Shown here one piece after another: positions 13,608-23,042 of a DNA stretch of 34,564 nucleotides. The position numbers were made by a program, and so were the translations under genes. Within the stretch, counting starts at the first letter, position 1. Each line of letters opens with the position of its first letter. The notes under the pieces are model-generated. The model was not told the DNA's origin, ran no database searches, and saw only the letters and a program-made list of their open reading frames with translations. Origin of the DNA: CAXDRM01 sp963991775 (GTDB taxonomy: Bacteria; Pseudomonadota; Alphaproteobacteria; Rickettsiales; JABIRX01); assembly GCA_963991775.1 (NCBI GenBank), contig CAXDRM010000005.1, positions 1-34,564 of the forward strand, read 5' to 3'.

Positions 13608-14789
13608 ATGGCAGCAGAGAAGCAAATCAAAAATATGGAAATTAATTTCGGGCCGCAACATCCAGCTGCGCACGGAGTTTTACGTTTAATTTTAGAGCTT
13701 GATGGTGAAGTAGTTGAAAAAGCCGATGCACATATTGGTTTATTGCATCGTGGTACTGAAAAATTAATCGAGCATAAAACCTATCTGCAGGCTATTCCAT
13801 ATTTTGATCGTCTCGATTATGTGGCGCCAATGAATCAAGAGCATGCTTTTGTGCTTGCTACTGAAAAATTACTTGGTTGTGAGGTTCCTAAAAGAGCACA
13901 ATATATCAGAGTAATGTTTGCTGAAATTGGTAGAATCTTAAATCATATTTTAAATATCACCACGCAAGGTCTCGATGTAGGAGCTATGACACCATTTTTA
14001 TGGTTGTTTGAAGAGCGTGAAAAAATGATGGAATTTTATGAGAGAGTTTGCGGTGCAAGATTACATGCAAATTATTTCAGACCAGGAGGTGTTGCTAAAG
14101 ATTTGCCGCCAGGTCTCTTGGAGGATATTTACAAATATTTTGAGAAATTTCCTAAACATATAGCAGATCTAGAAGATATGCTTACTGAGAATCGCATTTT
14201 TAAGCAACGTTTAGTAGATGTTGGTACAGTATCAAAAGCGCAAGCTTTAGATTGGGGTTTTTCTGGTCCAATGCTGCGTGGTTCAGGTATTCCTTGGGAT
14301 TTACGTAAATCACAACCTTATGATGTTTATGCTGATTTAGACTTTGAAATTCCGATTGGCCAAAATGGTGATTCTTATGATCGCTATTTAGTGCGTGTAG
14401 AAGAAATGCAGCAATCAGTAAAATTAATTAAGCAATGTTGTGAAGAATTGCCAGATGGTGATTATAGAGCGCCAGAATTTAAAGTATCTGCCCCATCGCG
14501 TGAGGCAATGAAAAATAATATGGAAGCTTTGATTCATCATTTTAAATTATTTACTGAAGGTTTTCATGTGCCACAAGGTGAAACTTATGTGGCGGTTGAA
14601 GCACCAAAAGGTGAGTTTGGCGTGTTTTTAGTAGCTGATGGTAGTAATAAACCTTATCGCTGCTATATTAGAGCACCAGGTTTTGCACATTTGCAAGCTA
14701 TCGACTTTATGGGTAAAGGTCATATGTTGGCGGATGTGGTGACTATTATTAGTACTATGGATGTTGTATTTGGGGAAATTGATCGCTAA
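13608..14789 (+). CDS. nuoD: NADH-quinone oxidoreductase subunit D (quinone site)
   Basis: 49-kDa-type subunit that forms the quinone-binding pocket with NuoB. The conserved quinone-site loop is in FGPQHPAAHGVLRL, where His contacts the headgroup, followed by HRGTEKLIEHKTYLQ and DRLDYVAPMNQEH. GSGIPWDLRK and the C-terminal DVVFGEIDR are also typical. I chose the ATG at 13608, which has GAGGG five bases upstream; an upstream in-frame ATG at 13557 lies inside nuoC and is unlikely. 393 residues. Its stop overlaps the nuoE ATG by one base. Confidence 0.97.
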   Translation: MAAEKQIKNMEINFGPQHPAAHGVLRLILELDGEVVEKADAHIGLLHRGTEKLIEHKTYLQAIPYFDRLDYVAPMNQEHAFVLATEKLLGCEVPKRAQYIRVMFAEIGRILNHILNITTQGLDVGAMTPFLWLFEEREKMMEFYERVCGARLHANYFRPGGVAKDLPPGLLEDIYKYFEKFPKHIADLEDMLTENRIFKQRLVDVGTVSKAQALDWGFSGPMLRGSGIPWDLRKSQPYDVYADLDFEIPIGQNGDSYDRYLVRVEEMQQSVKLIKQCCEELPDGDYRAPEFKVSAPSREAMKNNMEALIHHFKLFTEGFHVPQGETYVAVEAPKGEFGVFLVADGSNKPYRCYIRAPGFAHLQAIDFMGKGHMLADVVTIISTMDVVFGEIDR

Positions 14790-15367
14790 TGGCTGATAAA
14801 GAATTTAAATTTAACACGGCAAATCAAAAAAAAGCTAAAGAGATTATTGCGCGCTATCCAGATGGTCGCGAGAAAAGTGCAATTATGGCTTTGCTTGATT
14901 TAGCACAAAGACAAAATGAAGGCTGGTTATCTAAAGAGGCTTTAGATTATATCGCAAAATATCTTAATATTGCTGTGATCCGGGTTTACGAGGTAGCAAG
15001 TTTTTACAGCATGTATAATTTACAACCTGTGGGTAAGTTTTTATTGCAAGTTTGTACTACTACCCCATGCATGTTACGTGGTTCTGATGCTATTTTGAAA
15101 GCCTGTGAAAAACATTTAGGCGTTAGTCTTAATCAAACTACAATTGATAAATTCTTTACTATCAAACAAGTTGAATGTTTAGGTGCTTGTGTTAACGCAC
15201 CAATCGTACAAATTAATGATGATTATTATGAAGATCTTACTCCAGATAAAATCATCAAAATTCTTGAAACTTTAAAAGAAGGAAAAACCGTGACAGCTGG
15301 TTCACAAATTGGCAGAAATGCTTCAGAGCCTGTAGGTTATAATGAAGAGGTAAAAGATGGCGCTTAA
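14789..15367 (+). CDS. nuoE: NADH-quinone oxidoreductase subunit E (2Fe-2S, N1a)
   Basis: Thioredoxin-fold subunit of the NADH dehydrogenase module, binding 2Fe-2S cluster N1a. The ligands are C89 and C94 in VCTTTPCMLRG and C130 and C134 in VECLGACVNAP. The helical N-terminal half has YEVASFYSMYNLQPVGK. 192 residues. It overlaps nuoF by 11 bases. nuoE sits directly after nuoD as in other alphaproteobacteria. Confidence 0.97.
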   Translation: MADKEFKFNTANQKKAKEIIARYPDGREKSAIMALLDLAQRQNEGWLSKEALDYIAKYLNIAVIRVYEVASFYSMYNLQPVGKFLLQVCTTTPCMLRGSDAILKACEKHLGVSLNQTTIDKFFTIKQVECLGACVNAPIVQINDDYYEDLTPDKIIKILETLKEGKTVTAGSQIGRNASEPVGYNEEVKDGA

Positions 15368-16628
15368 AGATTCAGATCGCATTTTTAAAAATCTATATGG
15401 TTTTGAGTCAGTAGCTTTAGCGGCAGCTAAAAAACGTGGTGATTGGCAGAATACCAAAGATTTTTTAACTAAAGAACCAGAATGGTTAATTGATGAAGTA
15501 AAAGCTTCAGGCTTGCGTGGTCGTGGTGGTGCCGGTTTTCCAACAGGCGTAAAATGGTCTTTCATTCCTAAAAATATGGATCAGCCCCATTATTTAGTGG
15601 TAAATGCTGATGAATCTGAGCCAGGTACTTGTAAAGATCGTGATATCATCAGACATGAGGCGCATAAAATTATTGAAGGAGCAGTAATTGCCTCTCGTGC
15701 GATTCGCGCTAACACATGTTATATTTATATTCGTGGAGAATATTACCGTGAGGCAGAAATTTTAGAAAATGCCATAGCAGAGGGAAGAAAAGCGGGGTTA
15801 GTTGGTAAAAATGCTTGTGGTTCTGGTTGGGATATTGAAATTTACGTACATCGTGGTGCCGGAGCATATATTTGTGGTGAAGAAACTGCCATGCTTGAAA
15901 GTATCGAAGGTAATAAAGGTCAGCCGCGTTTGAAGCCTCCTTTTCCAGCTTTAATAGGGCTCTATGGCTGTCCGACTATTATTAATAATGTTGAATCAAT
16001 TGCTGCAGTACCAACTATTTTAAGACGTGGCGCTAAATGGTTTGCAGATCTAGGTAAGCCTAATAATACAGGAACAAAAGTTTTTTGTATTTCAGGTCAT
16101 GTGAATAAACCATGTAATGTGGAAGAGGAAATGGGTATTCCTCTAAAAAGACTCATTGAAGATTATGCTGGCGGCGTAATAGGTGGTTGGGATAATTTAT
16201 TAGCAGTAATTCCAGGTGGTTCTTCAGTACCATTATTGCCTAAAGAAATTTGCGATGATGTTACTATGGATTTTGATACTTTAGCAAGCCACAAATCTGG
16301 TTTAGGTACAGCGGGTATTATTGTGATGAATCGTCAAACTGATCTAATTAGAGCTATAGCAACCTTGTCACATTTTTATAAACATGAATCATGCGGGCAA
16401 TGTACCCCATGTCGTGAAGGTACTGGTTGGTTAATGCGCGTAATGGATCGCCTAGTAGTGGGTGATGCAGAAAAAGAAGAAATTGATAAGCTTTATGAGC
16501 TGACAAAACAGATAGAAGGTCATACAATATGTGCGCTTGGTGATGCGGCAGCTTGGCCGATCCAAGGTTTAATCCGTCATTTTAGACCTTTATTAGAACA
16601 ACGTATTGAGCAATATGCAAATAATTAA
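15357..16628 (+). CDS. nuoF: NADH-quinone oxidoreductase subunit F (NADH/FMN, N3)
   Basis: Flavoprotein that oxidises NADH with FMN and passes electrons through 4Fe-4S cluster N3. The glycine-rich NADH loop is GLRGRGGAGFPTGVKW (52-67), and the FMN region is NADESEPGTCKDR with GAYICGEETAMLESIEG. The cluster ligands are C346, C349 and C352 in ESCGQCTPCREGTGW and C392 in HTICALGDAAAW. 423 residues, normal. The start lies inside the end of nuoE. All residues expected for an active subunit are present. Confidence 0.98.
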   Translation: MALKDSDRIFKNLYGFESVALAAAKKRGDWQNTKDFLTKEPEWLIDEVKASGLRGRGGAGFPTGVKWSFIPKNMDQPHYLVVNADESEPGTCKDRDIIRHEAHKIIEGAVIASRAIRANTCYIYIRGEYYREAEILENAIAEGRKAGLVGKNACGSGWDIEIYVHRGAGAYICGEETAMLESIEGNKGQPRLKPPFPALIGLYGCPTIINNVESIAAVPTILRRGAKWFADLGKPNNTGTKVFCISGHVNKPCNVEEEMGIPLKRLIEDYAGGVIGGWDNLLAVIPGGSSVPLLPKEICDDVTMDFDTLASHKSGLGTAGIIVMNRQTDLIRAIATLSHFYKHESCGQCTPCREGTGWLMRVMDRLVVGDAEKEEIDKLYELTKQIEGHTICALGDAAAWPIQGLIRHFRPLLEQRIEQYANN

Positions 16629-16633
16629 AGACT

Positions 16634-18694
16634 ATGGTAAAGATTGCAATTAACCATAAAGAATATGAAGTTCCTGAGGGTATCACCCTAATTCAGGCTT
16701 GTGATCATGTTGGTATAGAAATACCACGTTTTTGTTATCATGATCGCCTTTCAGTAGCAGGTAACTGTAGAATGTGTTTAGTGGAGCTAGAAAAAGGCCC
16801 ACCTAAACCTATCGCATCTTGTGCTACGCAAGTGGCAGAAGGCATGTCGATCATTACTAATTCGGATATGGTTACTAAAGCGCGTAAAGGTGTGATGGAG
16901 TTTTTACTGGCAAATCATCCGCTAGATTGTCCAATTTGTGATCAAGGTGGAGAATGTGATTTGCAGGATCAATCAATGTTTTATGGTGCCGGTTTTGGCG
17001 TCTTTAAAGAAGGTAAGCGTGCTGTAAAACCAAAAGAATTTGGCCCATTAATTCAAACTTTCATGAATCGTTGTATTCATTGTACTAGATGTGTACGTTT
17101 TTCTACCGAAATTGCCGGCGTGGAAGAATTAGGTGCTTTGGGTCGCGGTGAAAATATGGAGATTGAAGCTTATATTGAAAAATCTCTCACTTCAGAATTA
17201 TCAGGGAATGTTATTGATCTTTGCCCAGTAGGTGCTTTAACTTCAAAGCCTTATGCTTTTACGGCAAGACCTTGGGAGCTTAAAAAAACTGAATCAATCG
17301 ATATACATGATGCTTTAGGTAGTAATATTCGTATCGATAGCAAAGGAGCAGAAGTGATGCGTATTTTACCGCGTCTTAATGAAGATATTAATGAAGAATG
17401 GCTCGCTGATAAAGCTCGTTTTGCTTATGATGGTTTGCGTTTACAACGTTTAGATCAGCCTTATATCAGAAAAGATGGCAATTTAGTACCAGCTAGTTGG
17501 CATGCTGCTTTGCAAGAAGTTGCCAAACAAGTTGAGCAGGTAACTAAAGCTAAAAAAGAAGTGGCTGCATTATGTGGTGATTTAGCTAATGTTGAATCGA
17601 TCTATGTGTTAAAACAATTAATGCAAGATCTTGGTTCGGCCAATTATGATTGTCGTCCTGCTGGTTCGATTATGGGTAATGAATCACGTGCTGATTACTT
17701 ATTTAATACATCTATTGCTGGTATAGAAGAAGCTGATCTTTGTTTGTTAATTGGCGTTAATCCAAGAAGAGAAGCAGCATTACTTAATGCGCGTTTAAGA
17801 AAGAGATATGTACAGAATAAAAATTTCCACATAGCTAATTTAGGTGTTGAGCAAGATTTAACTTATCCAGTAACTGAGTTAGGCGCTGAACCACAAATTC
17901 TTGAAGAGATACTTTCGGGCAAACATAAATTTGCTAAGCAGTTAAAAGCGGCTAAAAAACCTTTAATTATTGTGGGTGAGCAATGTTATATAAGACCAGA
18001 TGCTGCCGCACTTATTGCTTTAATCAAGCAAATTGTCGAGCAATATAAAGTGCATCATGAAGAATGGCAGGGTTTTAATGTGTTACATAATGCGGCTGCA
18101 CGTGTTGGTGCTTTAGATTTAAATTTCTTACCAGCTGCTGGAGGAAAAGATACAGCTGCGATTACTCAGGCAGCCAAGAAAGGTGAGGTTGGTCTAGTAT
18201 TTTTACTAGGTTATGATGCGCCGCAAACTGAACAGATGCGCAATGCTTGTAAGATTTATATTGGTAGTCATGGTGATGTAGGTGCGAGCAGCGCAGATAT
18301 CATTTTACCATCTGCAGCTTATACTGAGAAATCAGCTTTATATGTTAATACTGAAGGTAGAGTCCAGCGTGCTATCCAAGCAGTTAATGTAAAAGGTGAG
18401 GCCAAAATTGATTGGGAGATTATTAATTTAATCAAACAAAATCTAGGTTTTAGCTATCATAAAAGCTACATGGATCTTTATCGTGATTTGTTGCAAACCC
18501 ATCCGCATTTTGCAGAGCAAGATGAATTAGTGCGTGAATTTGCGCCACTTAGCAAATTTTCAAGCAAGCAAAAATTAACTGGTGAAAAATTCACTAATTA
18601 TTTTGCTAATTATTACTTAACTAATGTGATTGCTAAAGCTTCACAAACTATGGTTAAATGTTTAAGAGAAATTACAGATAAAGAAGCGGCGTAA
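16634..18694 (+). CDS. nuoG: NADH-quinone oxidoreductase subunit G (iron-sulfur wire)
   Basis: Large peripheral-arm subunit that carries several links of the electron wire. The 2Fe-2S cluster N1b is ligated by C34, C45, C48 and C63. N5 is ligated by H95, C99, C102 and C108 in HPLDCPICDQGGECDLQDQ. N4 is ligated by C147, C150 and C153 (RCIHCTRCVRF) with C197 (LCPVG). The C-terminal molybdopterin-oxidoreductase-like domain (about 220-686) is structural, and I see no ligands for the extra N7 cluster of E. coli and Thermus. 686 residues, the mitochondrial/alphaproteobacterial size. It begins five bases after nuoF and abuts nuoH. Confidence 0.97.
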   Translation: MVKIAINHKEYEVPEGITLIQACDHVGIEIPRFCYHDRLSVAGNCRMCLVELEKGPPKPIASCATQVAEGMSIITNSDMVTKARKGVMEFLLANHPLDCPICDQGGECDLQDQSMFYGAGFGVFKEGKRAVKPKEFGPLIQTFMNRCIHCTRCVRFSTEIAGVEELGALGRGENMEIEAYIEKSLTSELSGNVIDLCPVGALTSKPYAFTARPWELKKTESIDIHDALGSNIRIDSKGAEVMRILPRLNEDINEEWLADKARFAYDGLRLQRLDQPYIRKDGNLVPASWHAALQEVAKQVEQVTKAKKEVAALCGDLANVESIYVLKQLMQDLGSANYDCRPAGSIMGNESRADYLFNTSIAGIEEADLCLLIGVNPRREAALLNARLRKRYVQNKNFHIANLGVEQDLTYPVTELGAEPQILEEILSGKHKFAKQLKAAKKPLIIVGEQCYIRPDAAALIALIKQIVEQYKVHHEEWQGFNVLHNAAARVGALDLNFLPAAGGKDTAAITQAAKKGEVGLVFLLGYDAPQTEQMRNACKIYIGSHGDVGASSADIILPSAAYTEKSALYVNTEGRVQRAIQAVNVKGEAKIDWEIINLIKQNLGFSYHKSYMDLYRDLLQTHPHFAEQDELVREFAPLSKFSSKQKLTGEKFTNYFANYYLTNVIAKASQTMVKCLREITDKEAA

Positions 18695-19702
18695 ATGGAA
18701 AATATCCTTGTAGATTTTGCACATATTATCGAGATTCTGACTAAGATATTATTTTTGACTTTGCCTTTAATAGGCTGTGTGGCTTATCTTACTTATTTTG
18801 AGCGAAAAATAATTGCGGCTATGCAGCTAAGAAAAGGCCCTAATGTAGTTGGACCTTTTGGTTTATTTCAGCCACTTGCTGATGGTTTTAAATTAATGCT
18901 CAAAGAACCCATCATCCCGGCAGGGGCCAATAAGATTTTATTTTTGCTTGCGCCGATTATTACCTATACTCTAGCTTTAATTGCTTGGGCGGTAGTGCCG
19001 ATTGGTGAGAATTTTGTCATTGCTGACATTAATTTAGGTATCTTATATTTACTGGCTATTTCATCACTTGGTGTCTATGGCATTATCATTGCAGGTTGGG
19101 CAAGTAATTCAAAATATGCGTTTTTAGGTGCGATGCGTTCTACCGCGCAAATGATCTCTTACGAGGTTTCTATTGGTATTATTATAGTTAATGTCTTGCT
19201 TTTTACCGGATCACTTAATCTTAAAGAGATTGTCTTAGCGCAACAAGATTATTGGTTTTTTATTCCATTATTCCCAATCTTTATTATCTTTTTTATCTCA
19301 ACACTTGCAGAAACTAATCGCCATCCATTTGACTTGCCAGAAGCTGAAGCAGAATTAGTGGCAGGTTATAATGTAGAATATTCTGCAATGCCTTTCGCCC
19401 TATTTTTCTTGGGTGAATATGCTAATATGATTTTAATGTCAGCAATGACAGTGATTCTTTTCTTAGGTGGCTGGTTACCGCCTTTTAATCTCGAAATTCT
19501 ACAGGCTGTGCCTGGACAGATCTGGTTCTTTTTGAAGGTGAGCTTTATACTCTTTCTCTTTATTTGGGTTAGAGCAAGCTTGCCGCGTTATCGTTATGAT
19601 CAATTAATGCGTTTAGGTTGGAAGGTTTTCTTACCTTTTACCTTGATTTATCTGGTAGTGAGTGCCGGAATTTTAGTTTATTTTGATAAATTACCAGTTT
19701 AG
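18695..19702 (+). CDS. nuoH: NADH-quinone oxidoreductase subunit H
   Basis: Membrane subunit (ND1 type) that forms the entrance of the quinone tunnel and couples the arms. 335 residues with about eight transmembrane helices. Conserved loops are TYFERKIIAAMQLRKGPNVV, LADGFKLMLKEPIIP, and the acidic loop ETNRHPFDLPEAEAELVAGY with its chain of glutamates. RASLPRYRYDQLMRLGWK precedes the last helix. The ATG directly follows the nuoG stop. Confidence 0.97.
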   Translation: MENILVDFAHIIEILTKILFLTLPLIGCVAYLTYFERKIIAAMQLRKGPNVVGPFGLFQPLADGFKLMLKEPIIPAGANKILFLLAPIITYTLALIAWAVVPIGENFVIADINLGILYLLAISSLGVYGIIIAGWASNSKYAFLGAMRSTAQMISYEVSIGIIIVNVLLFTGSLNLKEIVLAQQDYWFFIPLFPIFIIFFISTLAETNRHPFDLPEAEAELVAGYNVEYSAMPFALFFLGEYANMILMSAMTVILFLGGWLPPFNLEILQAVPGQIWFFLKVSFILFLFIWVRASLPRYRYDQLMRLGWKVFLPFTLIYLVVSAGILVYFDKLPV

Positions 19703-19705
19703 GAA

Positions 19706-20182
19706 ATGAAGATTAATTTAAAAAATTTTTTACTATTAGAAATCTTAAGCGGCATGTTTAAAACTTTTAAATTTATGTTTAAGAGTAAAGTAACGCTTAA
19801 TTATCCTTATGAAAAAGGCCCAATCAGTAAAAGATTTAGAGGTGAGCATGCTTTGCGTCGTTACCCAAATGGCGAAGAAAGATGTATAGCTTGTAAATTA
19901 TGTGAAGCTATTTGCCCTGCTCAAGCTATCACTATTGCAGCTGAAGAGCGCGAAGATGGTTCAAGACGTACTACACAATATGATATTGATATGACTAAAT
20001 GTATCTATTGTGGTTATTGTGAAGAAGCTTGTCCGGTTGACGCTATTGTAGAAGGTCCTAATTTTGAATTTAGTGCCGAAACTAGAGAAGAGCTTTTTTA
20101 CAATAAAGAAAGATTACTAGCTAATGGTGATCGCTGGGAAGAGACTTTATTTAGAGATATAGAAGAAGAAACAGGCAATTAA
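19706..20182 (+). CDS. nuoI: NADH-quinone oxidoreductase subunit I (two 4Fe-4S clusters)
   Basis: Ferredoxin-like subunit holding clusters N6a and N6b, between NuoG and NuoB. Two 8Fe-ferredoxin motifs are visible: C60, C63, C66 and C70 in CIACKLCEAICP, and C99, C102, C105 and C109 in CIYCGYCEEACP. The N-terminal amphipathic region (LKNFLLLEILSGMFKTFKFM) anchors it to the membrane arm. 158 residues, normal for an alphaproteobacterium. Confidence 0.97.
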   Translation: MKINLKNFLLLEILSGMFKTFKFMFKSKVTLNYPYEKGPISKRFRGEHALRRYPNGEERCIACKLCEAICPAQAITIAAEEREDGSRRTTQYDIDMTKCIYCGYCEEACPVDAIVEGPNFEFSAETREELFYNKERLLANGDRWEETLFRDIEEETGN

Positions 20183-20188
20183 TTAGTT

Positions 20189-20791
20189 ATGAATCTGATA
20201 ATTTTTTACATTTTTGCGACCCTTTTAGTTATTGCAGCTGCCACTGTGGTGATAGCTCGTAATGCGGTGCACGCCACTTTATTTTTAATTTTTGCTTTTT
20301 TCTGTGCAGCAGGAATTTTCTTACTACAAGGTGCAGAATTTTTAGCTTTGCTCTTAGTGATTATCTATGTAGGTGCTGTGGCTATTTTATTCTTATTTGT
20401 GGTGATGATGCTTGATATTGATATTAAGGAATATAAAGCCGAATTTAAAAAATCTTTGCCTGTAGGTATTTTCTTTTCAGTGATCTTATTTTTTGAAGTA
20501 TATATTTTTATGTCAGCGCTTGCTACAAGCGAGCCAATCTTGCTAGAAAGCAATTATCCATTAAGACATGATGGTAGCAATATTAAAGCAATAGGCGAGG
20601 TGCTTTACACTGATTTCTTTATACATTTTCAATTAGCTGGCTTAATTTTGTTATTAGCTATGGTTGGGGCAGTAATGCTAACTTTACAAAAACGTGAAGG
20701 TGTTAAAAAACAAAATATTGCTGAGCAGGTGGCTAGAACCAGAGCTGAATCAGTTAAATTAGTTAAAGTATTAAGTGGTAAAGGGGTTTAG
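20189..20791 (+). CDS. nuoJ: NADH-quinone oxidoreductase subunit J
   Basis: ND6-type membrane subunit with five predicted helices. The third helix contains the conserved stretch LLVIIYVGAVAILFLFVVMM, which includes the pi-bulge region linked to coupling, and HATLFLIFAF precedes it. 200 residues. The C-terminal ~30 residues are basic and cytoplasmic. It ends directly before nuoK. Confidence 0.96.
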   Translation: MNLIIFYIFATLLVIAAATVVIARNAVHATLFLIFAFFCAAGIFLLQGAEFLALLLVIIYVGAVAILFLFVVMMLDIDIKEYKAEFKKSLPVGIFFSVILFFEVYIFMSALATSEPILLESNYPLRHDGSNIKAIGEVLYTDFFIHFQLAGLILLLAMVGAVMLTLQKREGVKKQNIAEQVARTRAESVKLVKVLSGKGV

Positions 20792-21118
20792 ATGGAAATT
20801 TTAGCTTATCAAGAAATCAGCTTAATGCATTATTTAACCTTGTCATCCATTATATTTGTGATTGGGGTTTGTGGTATTTTTCTTAATCGTAAAAATATCA
20901 TTAGTTTCTTATTATCGCTTGAGCTTATTTTGCTCTCAGTAAATATTAATTTTATTAGCTTTGCTAATCATCTTGGCGATTTAACTGGACAGATTTTTGT
21001 ATTATTCACTTTAACTGTAGCTGCGGCTGAAGTAGCGGTGGGTATTGCAATATTAATCATCTATTTCAGACAATTTGGTGATATTGATGTTACTAAACAA
21101 AATCAGATGAGAGGCTAA
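20792..21118 (+). CDS. nuoK: NADH-quinone oxidoreductase subunit K
   Basis: ND4L-type membrane subunit with three helices carrying the buried glutamates of the proton path: SLELILLSVNINFISF and TVAAAEVAVGIAILI. 108 residues. I use the ATG at 20792, which abuts the nuoJ stop and is preceded by AAAGGGG; an internal ATG at 20825 would give the shorter form (97 residues) seen in some relatives, so the start is not certain. Its stop overlaps the nuoL ATG by one base. Confidence 0.95.
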   Translation: MEILAYQEISLMHYLTLSSIIFVIGVCGIFLNRKNIISFLLSLELILLSVNINFISFANHLGDLTGQIFVLFTLTVAAAEVAVGIAILIIYFRQFGDIDVTKQNQMRG

Positions 21119-23040
21119 TGAGCGATATAATTTTAGTAGTTTTTTTACCATTAATTTCAGCCATAATAGCAGGCTGTTTTGCTAAAAGAGAAAATAGCAA
21201 AATTTTAGGTTATGCAATTAGCACTTTAATGATTTTTACTGCCTTGCTCTCGGTAAAAATTTATTATCAAAATTTATATCTACAAGAAACCATATATATC
21301 GAGCTATTAAACTGGATTAATGTTGCAGATTTTAAAGCAAATTGGGGTTTGCAAATTGATTCTTTATCGCTCACCATGATTTTAGTAGTGAATGTAGTAT
21401 CTGCAATTGTGCACATATATTCACTTGGCTATATGGCCGATGATAAAAATCTGAACCGCTTTTTAGCTTATTTGTCACTTTTCACCTTCTTTATGTTGGT
21501 TTTAGTTACAGCTGCTAATTTGTTGCAGCTTTTTGTAGGCTGGGAAGGAGTAGGGCTGTGCTCTTATTTATTGATTGGTTTTTGGTATAAAAAAGATTCA
21601 GCAAATAAAGCAGCTTTCAAAGCCTTCATTGCTAATCGTGTGGGTGATTTTGCCTTTATTATCGGTTTAATCGGAATTTATTTGCTTTTTGATTCAATTT
21701 ATTTTGCGGATATTTTAAATAATGTGGCTGCTCATCAAGAACAAGAAATCAAAATATTTGGTACAAGCTATAATTATATAAGCTTTATCTGCTTAATGTT
21801 ATTTATTGGCTGTATGGGTAAATCAGCGCAGCTTGGTTTGCATGTTTGGTTACCTGATGCGATGGAGGGTCCTACCCCAGTATCAGCATTAATTCACGCT
21901 GCAACAATGGTAACAGCAGGGGTGTTTTTATTAATTAGATGTTCGGCGATGTTTGAATATGCGCCAGCAGTGCTAGAATTTATTACTTTAATCGGAGCTT
22001 TAACTTGTATTTTTGCTGCAACTGTCGCAATTACACAAAATGATATTAAAAAAGTTATCGCTTATTCAACCTGTTCACAATTAGGTTATATGTTTTTTGC
22101 TTGTGGAGTTTCAGCCTATCCAGCAGCTATGTTTCATTTAGTAACTCATGCTTTCTATAAGGCTTTATTATTCCTTGGGGCGGGTAGCGTGATTGTTGCA
22201 GCGCATCATAAACAAGATATGCGTGAGATGGGTGGTTTATGGAAAGCAACACCGGTTACTTATTTATTATTTTGGATAGGTTCTTTGGCAATTGCAGGTA
22301 TTCCTCCTTTTGCCGGCTATTATTCTAAAGATGTAATTTTAGAAGCAGCTTTTATGTCACATACTAAATATGGCGTGTTAGCTTATAGCTTAGGTACTAT
22401 CGCTGCTTTCTTAACGGCTCTTTATTCTTGGCGTTTGATTTTTATGGTGTTTCATGGTGAGAAAAAAATTACAGATGTGCATCGTGCGCCGCGTATTATG
22501 ATTTATCCATTATTTATTTTAGCTCTAGGTGCGATAGTTTCTGGTTATGTTGGTTATAAAATCTTCCATGTGGTTGAGGTGGGTGGCCGTTATTTCTCTG
22601 ATACCATTACTATTTTGCCAGAGCATCAAGCTTTAGCAAATATCCATCATACTCCAATTTTGATAAAATATTTACCGTTACTTACTTCATTATTAGGTAT
22701 TTTTTGCGCAGCTTTATTTTATTTCTTTAAGCCACATTTAGCAAAATCAGCTGTTAATGGTGCGCATCAACTTTATGTGTTTCTTTATAATAAATGGTAT
22801 TTTGATGAGCTTTATAATGCTTATATTGTCAAAAATTATCGACGTTTAGCTAAGTTTTTTGCTGTGGCGATTGATAAAAATCTAGTTGATAATTTAGGGC
22901 CAAATGGTGCAGCCTTTGTTACTAGAAAATTTTCTAGATTAATTAGTAGCGTGCAAACAGGTTATATTTACCATTACGCTTTTAGCTTTGTGCTGGGTTT
23001 AGTGTTGTTACTTGGTTGGTTAATTTTTAGGTCAATATAA
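21118..23040 (+). CDS. nuoL: NADH-quinone oxidoreductase subunit L (proton pump)
   Basis: Distal antiporter-like proton-pumping subunit (ND5 type), including the long lateral helix along the membrane arm. 640 residues. Signatures are GWEGVGLCSYLLIGFWY, LGLHVWLPDAMEGPTPVSAL, HAATMVTAGVFLLIR, the lysine-bearing NDIKKVIAYSTCSQLGYMFF, and FHLVTHAFYKALLFLGAGSV. The C-terminal ~130 residues contain the lateral helix region and a final hydrophobic anchor (FVLGLVLLLGWLIF). Confidence 0.97.
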   Translation: MSDIILVVFLPLISAIIAGCFAKRENSKILGYAISTLMIFTALLSVKIYYQNLYLQETIYIELLNWINVADFKANWGLQIDSLSLTMILVVNVVSAIVHIYSLGYMADDKNLNRFLAYLSLFTFFMLVLVTAANLLQLFVGWEGVGLCSYLLIGFWYKKDSANKAAFKAFIANRVGDFAFIIGLIGIYLLFDSIYFADILNNVAAHQEQEIKIFGTSYNYISFICLMLFIGCMGKSAQLGLHVWLPDAMEGPTPVSALIHAATMVTAGVFLLIRCSAMFEYAPAVLEFITLIGALTCIFAATVAITQNDIKKVIAYSTCSQLGYMFFACGVSAYPAAMFHLVTHAFYKALLFLGAGSVIVAAHHKQDMREMGGLWKATPVTYLLFWIGSLAIAGIPPFAGYYSKDVILEAAFMSHTKYGVLAYSLGTIAAFLTALYSWRLIFMVFHGEKKITDVHRAPRIMIYPLFILALGAIVSGYVGYKIFHVVEVGGRYFSDTITILPEHQALANIHHTPILIKYLPLLTSLLGIFCAALFYFFKPHLAKSAVNGAHQLYVFLYNKWYFDELYNAYIVKNYRRLAKFFAVAIDKNLVDNLGPNGAAFVTRKFSRLISSVQTGYIYHYAFSFVLGLVLLLGWLIFRSI

Positions 23041-23042
23041 TC